Assembly: GCA_937906455.1 (NCBI GenBank)
Contig: CALCYT010000027.1
Coordinates: forward strand, 1-64,000
DNA from: an uncultured Bacteroidales bacterium
GTDB taxonomy: Bacteria > Bacteroidota > Bacteroidia > Bacteroidales > F082
Direction: 5' to 3'
Length of the DNA: 64,000 bases
Part shown: positions 10,147 to 18,785 of the stretch, piece after piece
Numbering within the stretch: the stretch's first letter is position 1
Layout: every line of letters begins with the position of its first letter
Program-made: the position numbers and the translations under genes
Notes under the pieces: generated by a model
The model's input: the letters and a program-made list of their open reading frames with translations, nothing else
Databases searched by the model: none
What the model was told of the DNA's origin: nothing

Positions 10147-10986
10147 ATGTTACGAATTGCCACAAGAGGACAAATTTTTTCTTTCGACCGTCCTGTCGTG
10201 ATGGGAATCATGAACGTGACTCCCGATTCTTTTTTCGATGGCGGTAAGTATCAAGGACTTACGGCCGTTTTAGAGCATTGCGAAAAAATGGTCTCCGAAG
10301 GTGCTGACATCATTGATTTAGGGGCGTTCTCCACTAAGCCGGGCTGCGAACACATTTCCGTCAAGGAGGAAAAAGAAAGGATAATACCCGCGCTGAAAGC
10401 CATTAGAAAAGAGTTCCCGAACATACTGATTTCAATTGACACCTTTCGCGAAAGCGTTGCTAATCAATGTATTAAGGAAGGTGCCGACATCATAAACGAC
10501 ATATCCGGCGGACTTTTTGATGAAAAAATGATTCCATACATCGGCAAAAATCATATCCCTTATATTTTGATGCATATCACCGGAACACTTGAAGGGATGC
10601 ACAAAGAGGAAATCATCAGCGAAAAAGTGCATGAAAAAGTAAGGCAATTCTTTGAAAATCAAGTGAATAAACTTTTGGAATACGGTGAACAGCAAATTAT
10701 CCTCGACCCCGGAATCGGGTTCAATAAAACAATAGAATGCAACTTCGGACTTCTTAAAAATCTCGATTATTACAGGGTCAACAATTTGCCAATCTTAATC
10801 GGAATCTCTCATAAATCATTGATTTTTAAAACTTTAAACATTGCTCCACAAGAAGCTTTGAACGGCACCACGGTACTAAACACCATTGCCTTGATAAACG
10901 GCGCCGACATCCTTCGGGTTCACGATGTAAAAGAAGCGGTTGAAGCGGTGAAACTTGTCCATTTCGCTGCGCATCAGTCGAAATGA
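10147..10986 (+). CDS. folP: Dihydropteroate synthase
   Basis: The 279-residue enzyme joins pABA to 6-hydroxymethyl-dihydropterin diphosphate in folate synthesis and is the sulfonamide target. Motifs seen are VMGIMNVTPDSFFDGG, DLGAFSTKPGC, SIDTFRESVAN, INDISGG, LDPGIGFNKT and RVHDVKE. The reading frame is open for 133 codons upstream, but the start at 10147 fits the family and follows the promoter. The final SK and TGA are encoded by a TCGAAATGACG sequence related to the interspersed TCATTTCGA repeats. Confidence 0.96.
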   Translation: MLRIATRGQIFSFDRPVVMGIMNVTPDSFFDGGKYQGLTAVLEHCEKMVSEGADIIDLGAFSTKPGCEHISVKEEKERIIPALKAIRKEFPNILISIDTFRESVANQCIKEGADIINDISGGLFDEKMIPYIGKNHIPYILMHITGTLEGMHKEEIISEKVHEKVRQFFENQVNKLLEYGEQQIILDPGIGFNKTIECNFGLLKNLDYYRVNNLPILIGISHKSLIFKTLNIAPQEALNGTTVLNTIALINGADILRVHDVKEAVEAVKLVHFAAHQSK

Positions 10987-11019
10987 CGAAAAAATTTGAT
11001 GACTAATTGAAAAAAAGTG

Positions 11020-11027
11020 TATTTTTG
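11020..11027 (+). promoter_or_regulatory. -7 promoter element (TATTTTTG) for cdaA
   Basis: TAnnTTTG match 18 bp before the cdaA ATG. Confidence 0.5.
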
Positions 11028-11045
11028 TGAATTATTTGGAGAATT

Positions 11046-11846
11046 ATGGTTGAATTGATGACACACGCCTTCATTCAGATTCGTTTTCTGGACGTTCTGG
11101 ATGTTATCTTAGTGGGATTGCTGCTATATTTCCTTTACACCTTAGTTAAGGGCAGCACGGCAATCAACATCTTCATCGGCATCGTGGCGGTCATTATAGG
11201 CTTGAAAATCGTGACTTTGCTGCACATGGAGCTGCTCAGTTACATCTTCGGTGCCTTCGTGAATGTCGGTTTCATCGCGTTGATTATCATCTTCCAACCG
11301 GAGATACGACGGTTTTTGCTAAGCATCGGAACTTCGAAATTGGCCGTGGGATTCCGGGGGTTCTTCTCTCATCTCGGCGTGAAATACAAAGAGGCTGACG
11401 ACACCGACCTTGACCCCATCTGCGATGCCTGCATCTCTATGGGAAGCGACAAAGTCGGGGCTTTGATTCTTCTTACGCAAGATAATGATTTACAAGATAT
11501 TATCGACACGGGCGTATCTATCGACGCCATCATCAGCAAGCCGTTGATAGAGAATATCTTTTTTAAGAACAGTCCGCTCCACGACGGCGCAATGGTCATT
11601 TCCAACAATAAAATAGTGGCGGCGCGTTGCATACTACCCATCACACAGCAGACGAGGCTTCCGGGCAGCTACGGACTGCGACACCGCGCCGGCATCGGAG
11701 TTTCCGAGACTCACGACTGCATCGTTTTGGTCGTATCCGAGGAAACCGGCAGCATCAGAATCGTCTTCGACGGCAAGGTTTACGACGTGAAACCGAGCGA
11801 AATGAAGGCGAAGATTAAGGAGATTCAGGGAAGGAAGAGGATTTAG
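11046..11846 (+). CDS. cdaA: Membrane diadenylate cyclase (CdaA-type, DisA_N domain)
   Basis: The 266-residue enzyme makes c-di-AMP from two ATP. Three N-terminal membrane segments (about residues 17-95) precede the DisA_N domain. Catalytic motifs are present: DGA at residues 180-182 and RHR at 212-214 (context LRHRAGIGVSE). C-di-AMP controls osmolyte transport and envelope homeostasis. The folP-cdaA order is typical of Bacteroidetes. A TAG stop starts a short TTAGCCA repeat unit. A start 12 bp downstream (MTHAF) is also possible. Confidence 0.95.
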   Translation: MVELMTHAFIQIRFLDVLDVILVGLLLYFLYTLVKGSTAINIFIGIVAVIIGLKIVTLLHMELLSYIFGAFVNVGFIALIIIFQPEIRRFLLSIGTSKLAVGFRGFFSHLGVKYKEADDTDLDPICDACISMGSDKVGALILLTQDNDLQDIIDTGVSIDAIISKPLIENIFFKNSPLHDGAMVISNNKIVAARCILPITQQTRLPGSYGLRHRAGIGVSETHDCIVLVVSEETGSIRIVFDGKVYDVKPSEMKAKIKEIQGRKRI

Positions 11847-11893
11847 CCATTAGCTGTCATTTCGACCGCAGCAAAGCGGAGTGGAGAAATCTT
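11845..11893. repeat. TTAGCCA unit followed by a TCATTTCGA-type interspersed repeat
   Basis: The cdaA stop lies in ttagccattagc. The next bases, gtcatttcgaccg to gagtggagaaatct, match copies near 34181 and 57367. Confidence 0.7.
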
Positions 11894-11957
11894 ATAAAAC
11901 ACTGCAATTTAACCTTCTCATCTGCCGGCAAAAATGGCTTAAGTGGATGATACTCAA

Positions 11958-12800
11958 TCATTCTTGGATTGTTTCATGCGGTTTAATCTCTATAAGATAA
12001 TCTCTCGAAGTCTGATAGAAATACCGCTCATATGGGTCATAACGGTAACGATAAACGGCATTTGTTGGTGTATTCTGCTGACTGTCAATATATTTGTTCA
12101 TCATGAAATCGTAGCAGTAGCCAGAATATAGCTTCCCTAAAATTTCTGCGAATTTATAAAACCCTTCTATGTCGATTGTGTCGCAATAAGTCTTGGAATA
12201 CACTTTGTTTGTATGATAATCAATATCGAACGTCACATCGGTGTCGTTGAAATAGTTCTGCTCGGTGAATGCCAAATTGTAAACCGTGTCGTTGGCGATG
12301 TTGAACCATGCCGCGACATTCACCAAATCGACAGGCACATCCATGCAATATTTGTTGTATTTAACCCAGCCGCAAAACTGCTGCGGGTCGCATGTTTCCG
12401 TCACCTCTATTCGCGGAATCTCAATCACCCAATGCGTAGGGTCGGGGAACGAGTTCTCGTCCTCCCAATATTCCACCGTCAAACCGTAGTTTTTCAATGT
12501 TGACTGCATCGTCAAGTAAATGATATCCAAGAATTTATCATCATTTATCTTATCTATAACTTTAACTTGTTTTTCAAGATAGGTAATCTGTTGTTGAAGC
12601 GATGAGTCGGCGAGATTTTCAGGAATCGAGTCGTTACGAAGATTCCTTTTGGCCAATCTTTCAGGCATATAAAGAGCCACGACGGTCTTTCGGTTGTTTT
12701 TCACAAAACGCCGCGCAATGCTGTGCTGCTCAGAGCAGGAGTGCAACAAAAGAATCGCTCCAAGAATCAGTAAAACTATATTTCTTTTCATATTTGACAT
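11958..12800 (-). CDS. Predicted lipoprotein of unknown function
   Basis: The 280-residue product has a type II signal peptide ending LLLHSCSEQ (lipid-modified Cys near residue 23). A coiled-coil segment (QQQITYLEKQVKVIDKIN, about residues 70-87) is followed by a mixed alpha/beta region rich in Tyr and Asp. I recognise no family. An in-frame ATG 9 bp downstream (MKRNIV) is an equally good start. It may share a transcript with the topoisomerase subunit gene upstream, 103 bp away. Confidence 0.75.
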   Translation of the reverse strand: MSNMKRNIVLLILGAILLLHSCSEQHSIARRFVKNNRKTVVALYMPERLAKRNLRNDSIPENLADSSLQQQITYLEKQVKVIDKINDDKFLDIIYLTMQSTLKNYGLTVEYWEDENSFPDPTHWVIEIPRIEVTETCDPQQFCGWVKYNKYCMDVPVDLVNVAAWFNIANDTVYNLAFTEQNYFNDTDVTFDIDYHTNKVYSKTYCDTIDIEGFYKFAEILGKLYSGYCYDFMMNKYIDSQQNTPTNAVYRYRYDPYERYFYQTSRDYLIEIKPHETIQE

Positions 12801-12903
12801 ATTTATCTCTCGCAGATTTCGCAGATCTCACAGATTTGTCCTTCCACGTTTTTCTTCCACCGATTTGACTCGCTAAAGCGAGCGGATCTCGCAGAGTCGA
12901 TTG

Positions 12904-15759
12904 CTAAAATAACGTCAGCTGACCGTCTTTATTATCTTCATTGTCAATATCTTTAACTTTTTCTGTTTTCTCTTTAATAGATTCATCACCTTGTAGTTTG
13001 TCACTGCCATTTTCCGCTGTTTCCACTGTTTCTGCGTGAGCCCCCTCAACCTGTGTTTCACCACCGCCATTTTCCGCTGTTTCCACTGTTTCTGCGCGAG
13101 CCTCCTCTTCTGCGAGCTGCGGCTCGAATGGCTCGAGGAACTCGTAATAGTTCACGTCGTGTACCGAGAGGCGTTTCCCTTTTGCCTTGTAGCTCTTCAC
13201 CCCGATATATTCCTCGACGTTAACCTCTTCATCCTCAAAGTGTTTGCCGCTTATGCCGTCATTGAATTTCAACAGCAGTCTCGGCATGACATCCATATTC
13301 AACATCAGGAACCTGGCGTCCTCACCTTCGCCGATGAACGAGATACGCTTGTTCAGAGGTGTCTCTTCATCGACAGTGAACCTCTTGATATACATCAGCT
13401 TAGTCTCCGACTCGATATACAAAACAGTGAAAATCGTCTCCGGCTCGAATTTGAAAATCATCGTCATGTCATCGTCGAAATGCGTTGAGAGGTCGAAGTT
13501 GGTGAGACGTAACTCGCCGTTGGAGTGTATCTGCATTATCTTGTCGTTGCCGGAGTAGCGTCCGATTGACGTTCCGCGGCCGTCGGCGTTCAGTCGTTTC
13601 ACCGTGTCGTCGTACCATATCTCGCGTGCCGAGAGCGTGGAGACGCCTTCCTCGCGTTTGAAGATGCGGTTCACTGCGTGATTTGTGAGCTTGTTGCCAC
13701 GGCTGCCACGTCCTTTGATGTCCAAAGTGGCGAAATCGTAGTCAAACGAGAGCTTTTTCAGCTTCGGAGCGGGACGCAGCATCACCTTGATGACCTCCGC
13801 CTCTCCGTTAGGATTTGCAGAGAAATAAACCACTTTCGAGCCTGCCTCGCCCATAGTGAGGTCGTAAATCTTGTCGTGTGTGATGCCATCGACGTAAAAA
13901 CGCTTCACATAGTAAGGATTTCCAGGCTTACCGTTGCGATAAGCCATGTTGTAGATGGTGCGTTTGTCGCCTTTATGATAGATGTTGGCGTAGATGATCT
14001 TCTCCGGACCCACGAACAGCTTCTGCTGCAGTTTCACCACCGAGAACGTGCCGTTTTCGCGGAATACGATGACGTCGTCGATGTCGGAGCAGTCGCACAC
14101 ATAGGCGTAGGCGTCCTTGTTTTGTTCTTTCTTGAGACCGGCACCGGTGCAGATGAATCCTTCCTCCTTGTTGACGTACAGTTTCTCATTGTTAGCTGCC
14201 ACCGCCACCGCCGAGATGTTGTCGAAGTTGCGAATCTCGGTCTTACGCTCGCGCCCTTTGCCGTATTTACGCTTGATTTCCTCGAAATAATGTATGGTGT
14301 AGTCCACGATATGGTCGAGGTCGTATTTCACCTGCTCAATCTGTTTCTCGATGTCAAGTAATTGATCCTCCGCCTTTTTGATGTCGAATTTTGAAATCTT
14401 ACGGACAGGTTTCTCACAAAGTTTGAGTACGTCGTCGCGTGTGATGTCGCGTTTCAGTTTCGGACGATACGGATCGAAGGCTTTTTCTATCGCATCTATC
14501 TGGGCGTCATAGCTTTCCGCATCTTTTTCCAAGATTTTATAGATACGTTTCTCGAAAAAAATCTTTTCAAGAGAGATCCAATGCCATTGACCTTCCAGTT
14601 CATCAAGAGTGTTTTTCAGCTCCCAGCTCAACAAATCCAAGGTATGGTCGGTGTTGTGCCTTAAAATCGCCGAAATAGTGGTAAATTCAGGCTTGTCGTT
14701 ATGAATCACGCATGTCACGAGGCTACTCAGCTTGACCTGGCATTTTGTGAAAGCGTAGAGTGCGTCGATAGTCTGGTCGGGCGACACGCCTGGCGCGAGA
14801 TGGATGACTATTTCAGCGGTCTTAGCCGTATTGTCGTCAACCCTGCGAATCTTGATTTTGCCTTTCTCACTCGCCTGAGTGATTGATTGTATTAAAGTTT
14901 CAGTTGTAGTACCGTATGGTATCTCAGTGATTACCAATGTCTTTTTGTCTATTTGAGATATCTTCGCCCTCACCTGCACACGGCTTCCGCGACCGCCGTC
15001 GTTATAGCCGCGGACATCTATCAGACCACCTGTCTGGAAGTCGGGATAAAGCTCGAATGGCTCATCTTTGAGGTAAGATATTGAAGCGTCAATAAGTTCG
15101 TTGAAGTTATGCGGCAGGATCTCCGATTTCAGACCCACCGCGATGCCCATAGCACCTTGGAAAAGCAGCAACGGGAACTTTACTGGAAGCGAAATAGGCT
15201 CTTTGTTTCGGCCGTCGTATGAAAACGTCCAATCGGTTGTCTTCGGGTTAAAGACAACGTCTAACGCGAATTTCGACAGACGTGCCTCGATGTAACGAGG
15301 AGCCGCCGCGCCGTCGCCGGTGAGGATATTACCCCAGTTACCTTGGCAGTCGATAAGCAGATCTTTTTGACCCAGATTCACGAGAGCGTCACCGATGGAA
15401 GCGTCGCCGTGAGGGTGATATTTCATGGTGTTTCCCACGATATTAGCAACCTTGTTGTAGCGTCCGTCGTCGATCTCCTTCATGGAATGCAGGATACGGC
15501 GCTGCACGGGCTTCAAGCCGTCGTCAATTTCCGGCACAGCGCGGTCAAGGATGACGTACGAGGAGTAGTCCAAGAACCAGTTTTCGAACATGCCTTTCAG
15601 CGGTACGATGCGGTATCCGTCGCCCGACTGCACAAGCATTCCCGACTCCTCTTCCGCCGTGGGATCGAAGCCGTCAAGCACCTGAGTGACATCGTCGTCT
15701 ATCTCGTTTATCTCTTCAAACTCTTGATTATCAATATTTTCGTCATCAAAATCTGCCAT
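12904..15759 (-). CDS. parC: DNA gyrase / topoisomerase IV subunit A (ParC-like)
   Basis: The 951-residue type IIA topoisomerase A subunit carries the ATP-independent breakage-reunion domain. The catalytic tyrosine is in AAPRYIEARLSKFA. GAMGIAVGLKSEILPHNF and YHPHGDASIGDALV are the other landmarks. A coiled-coil (about 430-490) and C-terminal beta-pinwheel region follow. The Bacteroidetes ParC branch is the best fit; GyrA cannot be fully excluded. The C-terminus contains an imperfect duplication (AETVETAENGG, then AETVETAENGS). The ATG at 15759 follows TATAATTG and is preferred over a TTG 15 bp upstream. Confidence 0.9.
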   Translation of the reverse strand: MADFDDENIDNQEFEEINEIDDDVTQVLDGFDPTAEEESGMLVQSGDGYRIVPLKGMFENWFLDYSSYVILDRAVPEIDDGLKPVQRRILHSMKEIDDGRYNKVANIVGNTMKYHPHGDASIGDALVNLGQKDLLIDCQGNWGNILTGDGAAAPRYIEARLSKFALDVVFNPKTTDWTFSYDGRNKEPISLPVKFPLLLFQGAMGIAVGLKSEILPHNFNELIDASISYLKDEPFELYPDFQTGGLIDVRGYNDGGRGSRVQVRAKISQIDKKTLVITEIPYGTTTETLIQSITQASEKGKIKIRRVDDNTAKTAEIVIHLAPGVSPDQTIDALYAFTKCQVKLSSLVTCVIHNDKPEFTTISAILRHNTDHTLDLLSWELKNTLDELEGQWHWISLEKIFFEKRIYKILEKDAESYDAQIDAIEKAFDPYRPKLKRDITRDDVLKLCEKPVRKISKFDIKKAEDQLLDIEKQIEQVKYDLDHIVDYTIHYFEEIKRKYGKGRERKTEIRNFDNISAVAVAANNEKLYVNKEEGFICTGAGLKKEQNKDAYAYVCDCSDIDDVIVFRENGTFSVVKLQQKLFVGPEKIIYANIYHKGDKRTIYNMAYRNGKPGNPYYVKRFYVDGITHDKIYDLTMGEAGSKVVYFSANPNGEAEVIKVMLRPAPKLKKLSFDYDFATLDIKGRGSRGNKLTNHAVNRIFKREEGVSTLSAREIWYDDTVKRLNADGRGTSIGRYSGNDKIMQIHSNGELRLTNFDLSTHFDDDMTMIFKFEPETIFTVLYIESETKLMYIKRFTVDEETPLNKRISFIGEGEDARFLMLNMDVMPRLLLKFNDGISGKHFEDEEVNVEEYIGVKSYKAKGKRLSVHDVNYYEFLEPFEPQLAEEEARAETVETAENGGGETQVEGAHAETVETAENGSDKLQGDESIKEKTEKVKDIDNEDNKDGQLTLF

Positions 15760-15802
15760 CGTCAAAAATTTCAATTATAATCTACAAAATTAAGAAAAAT
15801 TT

Positions 15803-17815
15803 TTATTTCCAAAACCGCAAAACCAAAATTTCTATCAACAAAGATATCAACGCTAAGATTATGAACGACTTCCACAGCGTTGAGCGACGCACCATAGTCT
15901 TCATCACATCGCCTGAGCGGATATCGTCTGACCTCATCACTGTAATGACGTTCAACCCATTGTTTTTCAATATTTTATCAACCTCTTCCGTATCAACAAA
16001 CTTCATTTTCGACTCTTTGCGGCTGTCGTTCCACCCCGTCGTGGCTACAATCTCATCGCCATTGCTGACATTGTAGAAGCCTGCACCGGGCAGTTCGTCG
16101 AAGAGCCTAATCATCGCACGGTTGTTGCGCATTTCAACCATCGGAATCATCTCGAAGGTGCTTTCAACATCGCGGATACGGATGTCGCCTCCTGAAAAAG
16201 CCGTCAAATCATTGATTGACAATTCTTTATCAATGCCAATAGTATATGAAAGCCTGCTCACCTGACTGCCGAGCATCGCAATTTTGTACATTATCGGAAC
16301 GAATAGCGAATTCTCGCTAAAATTGGTCCAATTTGCATTAAATCTTGAAGCAAAAACAAAGACATTACCCGCTCCGATTTTACTTAAAGTAAAGAATGAA
16401 GTGCCATTCTGTAAAGAAATGAGTGTCAGAGAATTATGAAATTGTTTTTTATCAATTTGAACATGTTTGTAAACCTTCGGGAGGTCGGCGTTGTCGGGAA
16501 TCGAAACGAAAATGTCATCGAAGAATGTATGTTGGGCGGCAATCATGGAAATACTTAAGGTATCGTCGGAGATTATTGGGGCGTTACGGGCATTACGGGC
16601 GTTAAGTGGCTCCGATGGGAGCATAACCACGCTGCAGCCTTCTTTTGCCAGATCCATGATAGATTGCATCATCGTCTCGTTGACGAGATCGTCGCCATCG
16701 ATGATAATCAATTGACAATCAGAGAGATATTGCTGATCGATGCGGCGAGGGTCAACGCGTTTGCAATCAAACAATGAATCGTTCGAAAACAACGTCTGGA
16801 TTGCGGATTGGCCGTTGTCTGTTGACAATTCCACAATTTTGATAATCGGGCGCACATCCAACATGAAATTATATGAATCGTCAAATGTTATCGGGAAATC
16901 GTCGATTGATGCGGTTGCTGTATGACTACCCTCTTCAGCAACAAATTGCATCGAGACGTTATTTTTGCCATTTGCGGGTATATCTATTGTGTTGAATGCC
17001 ACGGCTTTACCATCGATTTCGAAATTCACTGGGAGGCCTTTTATCTCCTTACCGCTCTCATTGACGACGCGCACGTTTATTTCGTTGGCGAAATCTTTTT
17101 GCAGAATCGGCAACGACAGCCAGACGGTGTCGATATATATATTCTGTTGGTAATCAGACTTTAACGGAATTGCAACGATCTGAATAGCTGAATCGGCCAT
17201 AATGCCGTCGAGATTCATCATGTTGTCTTGGAAGTCGGAATACACGAACAGCGAGGCGGATTTGAAACCATTGCGGCGCATTATCATTTGCAGATTCTCA
17301 TATAAAGCATTGATACTCATCGGAGAAGCCTCAGTCTGCATGGCATCGATACTCATCAGCATCTCGTCTTGGTTCATAGGATACTCGTTTTCAGGCTGAC
17401 GGCTGTTGGTGAGCAGTACAAATCTCTGCGAAGGGCTGATATTACTGACTATTTTGCGTGCCGAGGCTCTTGCGTCCTCAAGCAGCGAAATCTCCGACGA
17501 GCGGCTGTGCATCGACATCGAGTTGTCGATATAAACAGCCACCAGATTATCTGCGTCATCGGTTTTAAGTCTCTGCTCCGAATTATAAGGATACGCGAAA
17601 GCGAAAACGAGTGCGGCGATGAATAACATCCTCATTATCAATGCGATAATATATTTCAGCTTTTTCGTTTTAGCGTTCTCCTGCTCTATCGTCTTCAAGG
17701 TGGCTGTGTTGCTGAAATACACTATCTTATGCCGTCTGAAGTTAAAAAGGTGTATGATGATTGGAATCGCGAGGGCGAAGAGGCACCAGAGTATATTTGG
17801 ATATAAAAAGTTCAT
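15803..17815 (-). CDS. BatA-domain (aerotolerance regulator N-terminal) VWA-type membrane protein
   Basis: The 670-residue product begins MNFLYPNILWCLFALAIPI, the BatA/TIGR02226 N-terminus, with membrane segments at about 5-25 and 57-78. A von Willebrand A-like domain follows; its metal site DxSxS is present as DNSMSM. A large periplasmic region with a glutamine amidotransferase-like segment (LIIIDGDDLVNETMMQ) leads to a final membrane segment (about 645-667). In Bacteroidetes such proteins occur with MoxR ATPases, none of which is nearby here. Function is envelope-linked but unproven. Confidence 0.85.
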   Translation of the reverse strand: MNFLYPNILWCLFALAIPIIIHLFNFRRHKIVYFSNTATLKTIEQENAKTKKLKYIIALIMRMLFIAALVFAFAYPYNSEQRLKTDDADNLVAVYIDNSMSMHSRSSEISLLEDARASARKIVSNISPSQRFVLLTNSRQPENEYPMNQDEMLMSIDAMQTEASPMSINALYENLQMIMRRNGFKSASLFVYSDFQDNMMNLDGIMADSAIQIVAIPLKSDYQQNIYIDTVWLSLPILQKDFANEINVRVVNESGKEIKGLPVNFEIDGKAVAFNTIDIPANGKNNVSMQFVAEEGSHTATASIDDFPITFDDSYNFMLDVRPIIKIVELSTDNGQSAIQTLFSNDSLFDCKRVDPRRIDQQYLSDCQLIIIDGDDLVNETMMQSIMDLAKEGCSVVMLPSEPLNARNARNAPIISDDTLSISMIAAQHTFFDDIFVSIPDNADLPKVYKHVQIDKKQFHNSLTLISLQNGTSFFTLSKIGAGNVFVFASRFNANWTNFSENSLFVPIMYKIAMLGSQVSRLSYTIGIDKELSINDLTAFSGGDIRIRDVESTFEMIPMVEMRNNRAMIRLFDELPGAGFYNVSNGDEIVATTGWNDSRKESKMKFVDTEEVDKILKNNGLNVITVMRSDDIRSGDVMKTMVRRSTLWKSFIILALISLLIEILVLRFWK

Positions 17816-17822
17816 ATATAGT

Positions 17823-17866
17823 TGTTCAGTTGATCAGTTGTTCAGTTGTTTAGTTGATCAGTTTTC
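17823..17866. repeat. Short tandem repeat GTTGTTCA/GTTGATCA
   Basis: About five imperfect 8-bp units just upstream of the BatA-type gene start. Confidence 0.6.
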
Positions 17867-17989
17867 AAGGACTGATTCAATGAATTTTTCGTGTTTTCAG
17901 GTTGCAAAGATACAAAAGAATTCGAACTAAACATTGGATTTTTCTAACATTCAGTTTATAAAAATGCGTAAAAAAGGTATGATTTAATC

Positions 17990-18283
17990 CTATTTCCCGC
18001 AAGGTTGTTGTTCTTCGGCGGCCGAAGGCAGTGGAGAGTCTTCGGTTGTTGGATAATCGCCGATTTCGTAAAGGAATTCGGGGGCAAAATCCACACCGCA
18101 CGCCCATTCGAGGGTCCAGTGGTTCAATCCGTATTGTTTGAATTGGGACAATTCTTTCAGTTGTTCAAAAACGCCGTCATTCAGATATGGCTGCAAATCG
18201 ACAACTTTTGTCACGCCGTCGCTGAAAGTTAAAGACAGTGTGTAATCTTTAATGTAATCAACATCTACAACTCGTATCATCAT
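17990..18283 (-). CDS. DUF2442 protein
   Basis: The 97-residue product opens with VVDVDYIKDYTLSLTFSDGVTKVVDLQPYL and has a central LEWACGVDFAPEFLYE segment, the hallmark of DUF2442. It overlaps the DUF4160 gene by ATGA, forming a two-gene operon. DUF4160/DUF2442 pairs are small, widely transferred and resemble toxin-antitoxin modules in size and layout, but no activity is established. The C-terminal 20 residues (after YPTTEDS) look non-conserved. Confidence 0.85.
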   Translation of the reverse strand: MMIRVVDVDYIKDYTLSLTFSDGVTKVVDLQPYLNDGVFEQLKELSQFKQYGLNHWTLEWACGVDFAPEFLYEIGDYPTTEDSPLPSAAEEQQPCGK

Positions 18284-18537
18284 TCAAGAGGTTTTATTCT
18301 TTTTAATTCACCACCATTTTGAGCTTTATCCCATAAATCCATCAGTTCTCCTTCATGCAAATCAATCCATTCAACGACTTTTGAGATTATTTTTGCCGGC
18401 ATCTCCCCTTTTACGACCTTGTCTTTAATGCTGATATTGCAATCATAATCTCCATAACTCACATGAATATGCGGCGGATTATGATCTTTCCACCACATGT
18501 ATATTATGATTCCATAGAATCTTGAAATTTCTGGCAT
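18280..18537 (-). CDS. DUF4160 protein
   Basis: The 85-residue product has the family pattern MPEISRFYGIIIYM, then DHNPPHIHVSYGDYD and EGEMPAKIISKVVEW-like segments. The start at 18537 is chosen because a promoter box (TAACTTTG, 18559-18566) leaves no room for the longer reading. It is the first gene of the pair with DUF2442. Confidence 0.87.
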   Translation of the reverse strand: MPEISRFYGIIIYMWWKDHNPPHIHVSYGDYDCNISIKDKVVKGEMPAKIISKVVEWIDLHEGELMDLWDKAQNGGELKRIKPLE

Positions 18538-18558
18538 GGTTTTAATATTTAAAACATG

Positions 18559-18566
18559 CAAAGTTA
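18559..18566 (-). promoter_or_regulatory. -7 promoter element (TAACTTTG) for the DUF4160-DUF2442 pair
   Basis: TAnnTTTG match 21 bp upstream of the DUF4160 start. Confidence 0.55.
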
Positions 18567-18660
18567 CGATTTATTTTCAGATGTGCAGCTATAGGAGGGG
18601 AAATTAATTTTAAACGAGGCATAAAAAATCTGTGCCATTCTGATTTGGGGCAGGATTATG

Positions 18661-18785
18661 ATACTTTTTTCTTGATAAAAAATTATCCAAAAAATCAAGG
18701 CCCGATTAATCGGAGCCCCGCTACAGCCAGTCTAAAGCCACCGCTGCACCGCAATCGGGCCAGAGCTGACGCACAAAAAAAGTAT
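18661..18785. repeat. Small inverted-repeat element downstream of the restriction endonuclease gene
   Basis: Outer arms atactttttt (18661-18670) and aaaaaagtat (18776-18785) flank an inner perfect 9-bp inverted repeat, ggcccgatt (18699-18707) and aatcgggcc (18753-18761). The layout is like a MITE or a large hairpin terminator for the minus-strand operon. It reaches the endonuclease stop codon. No gene is visible in 18567-18784. Confidence 0.6.
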
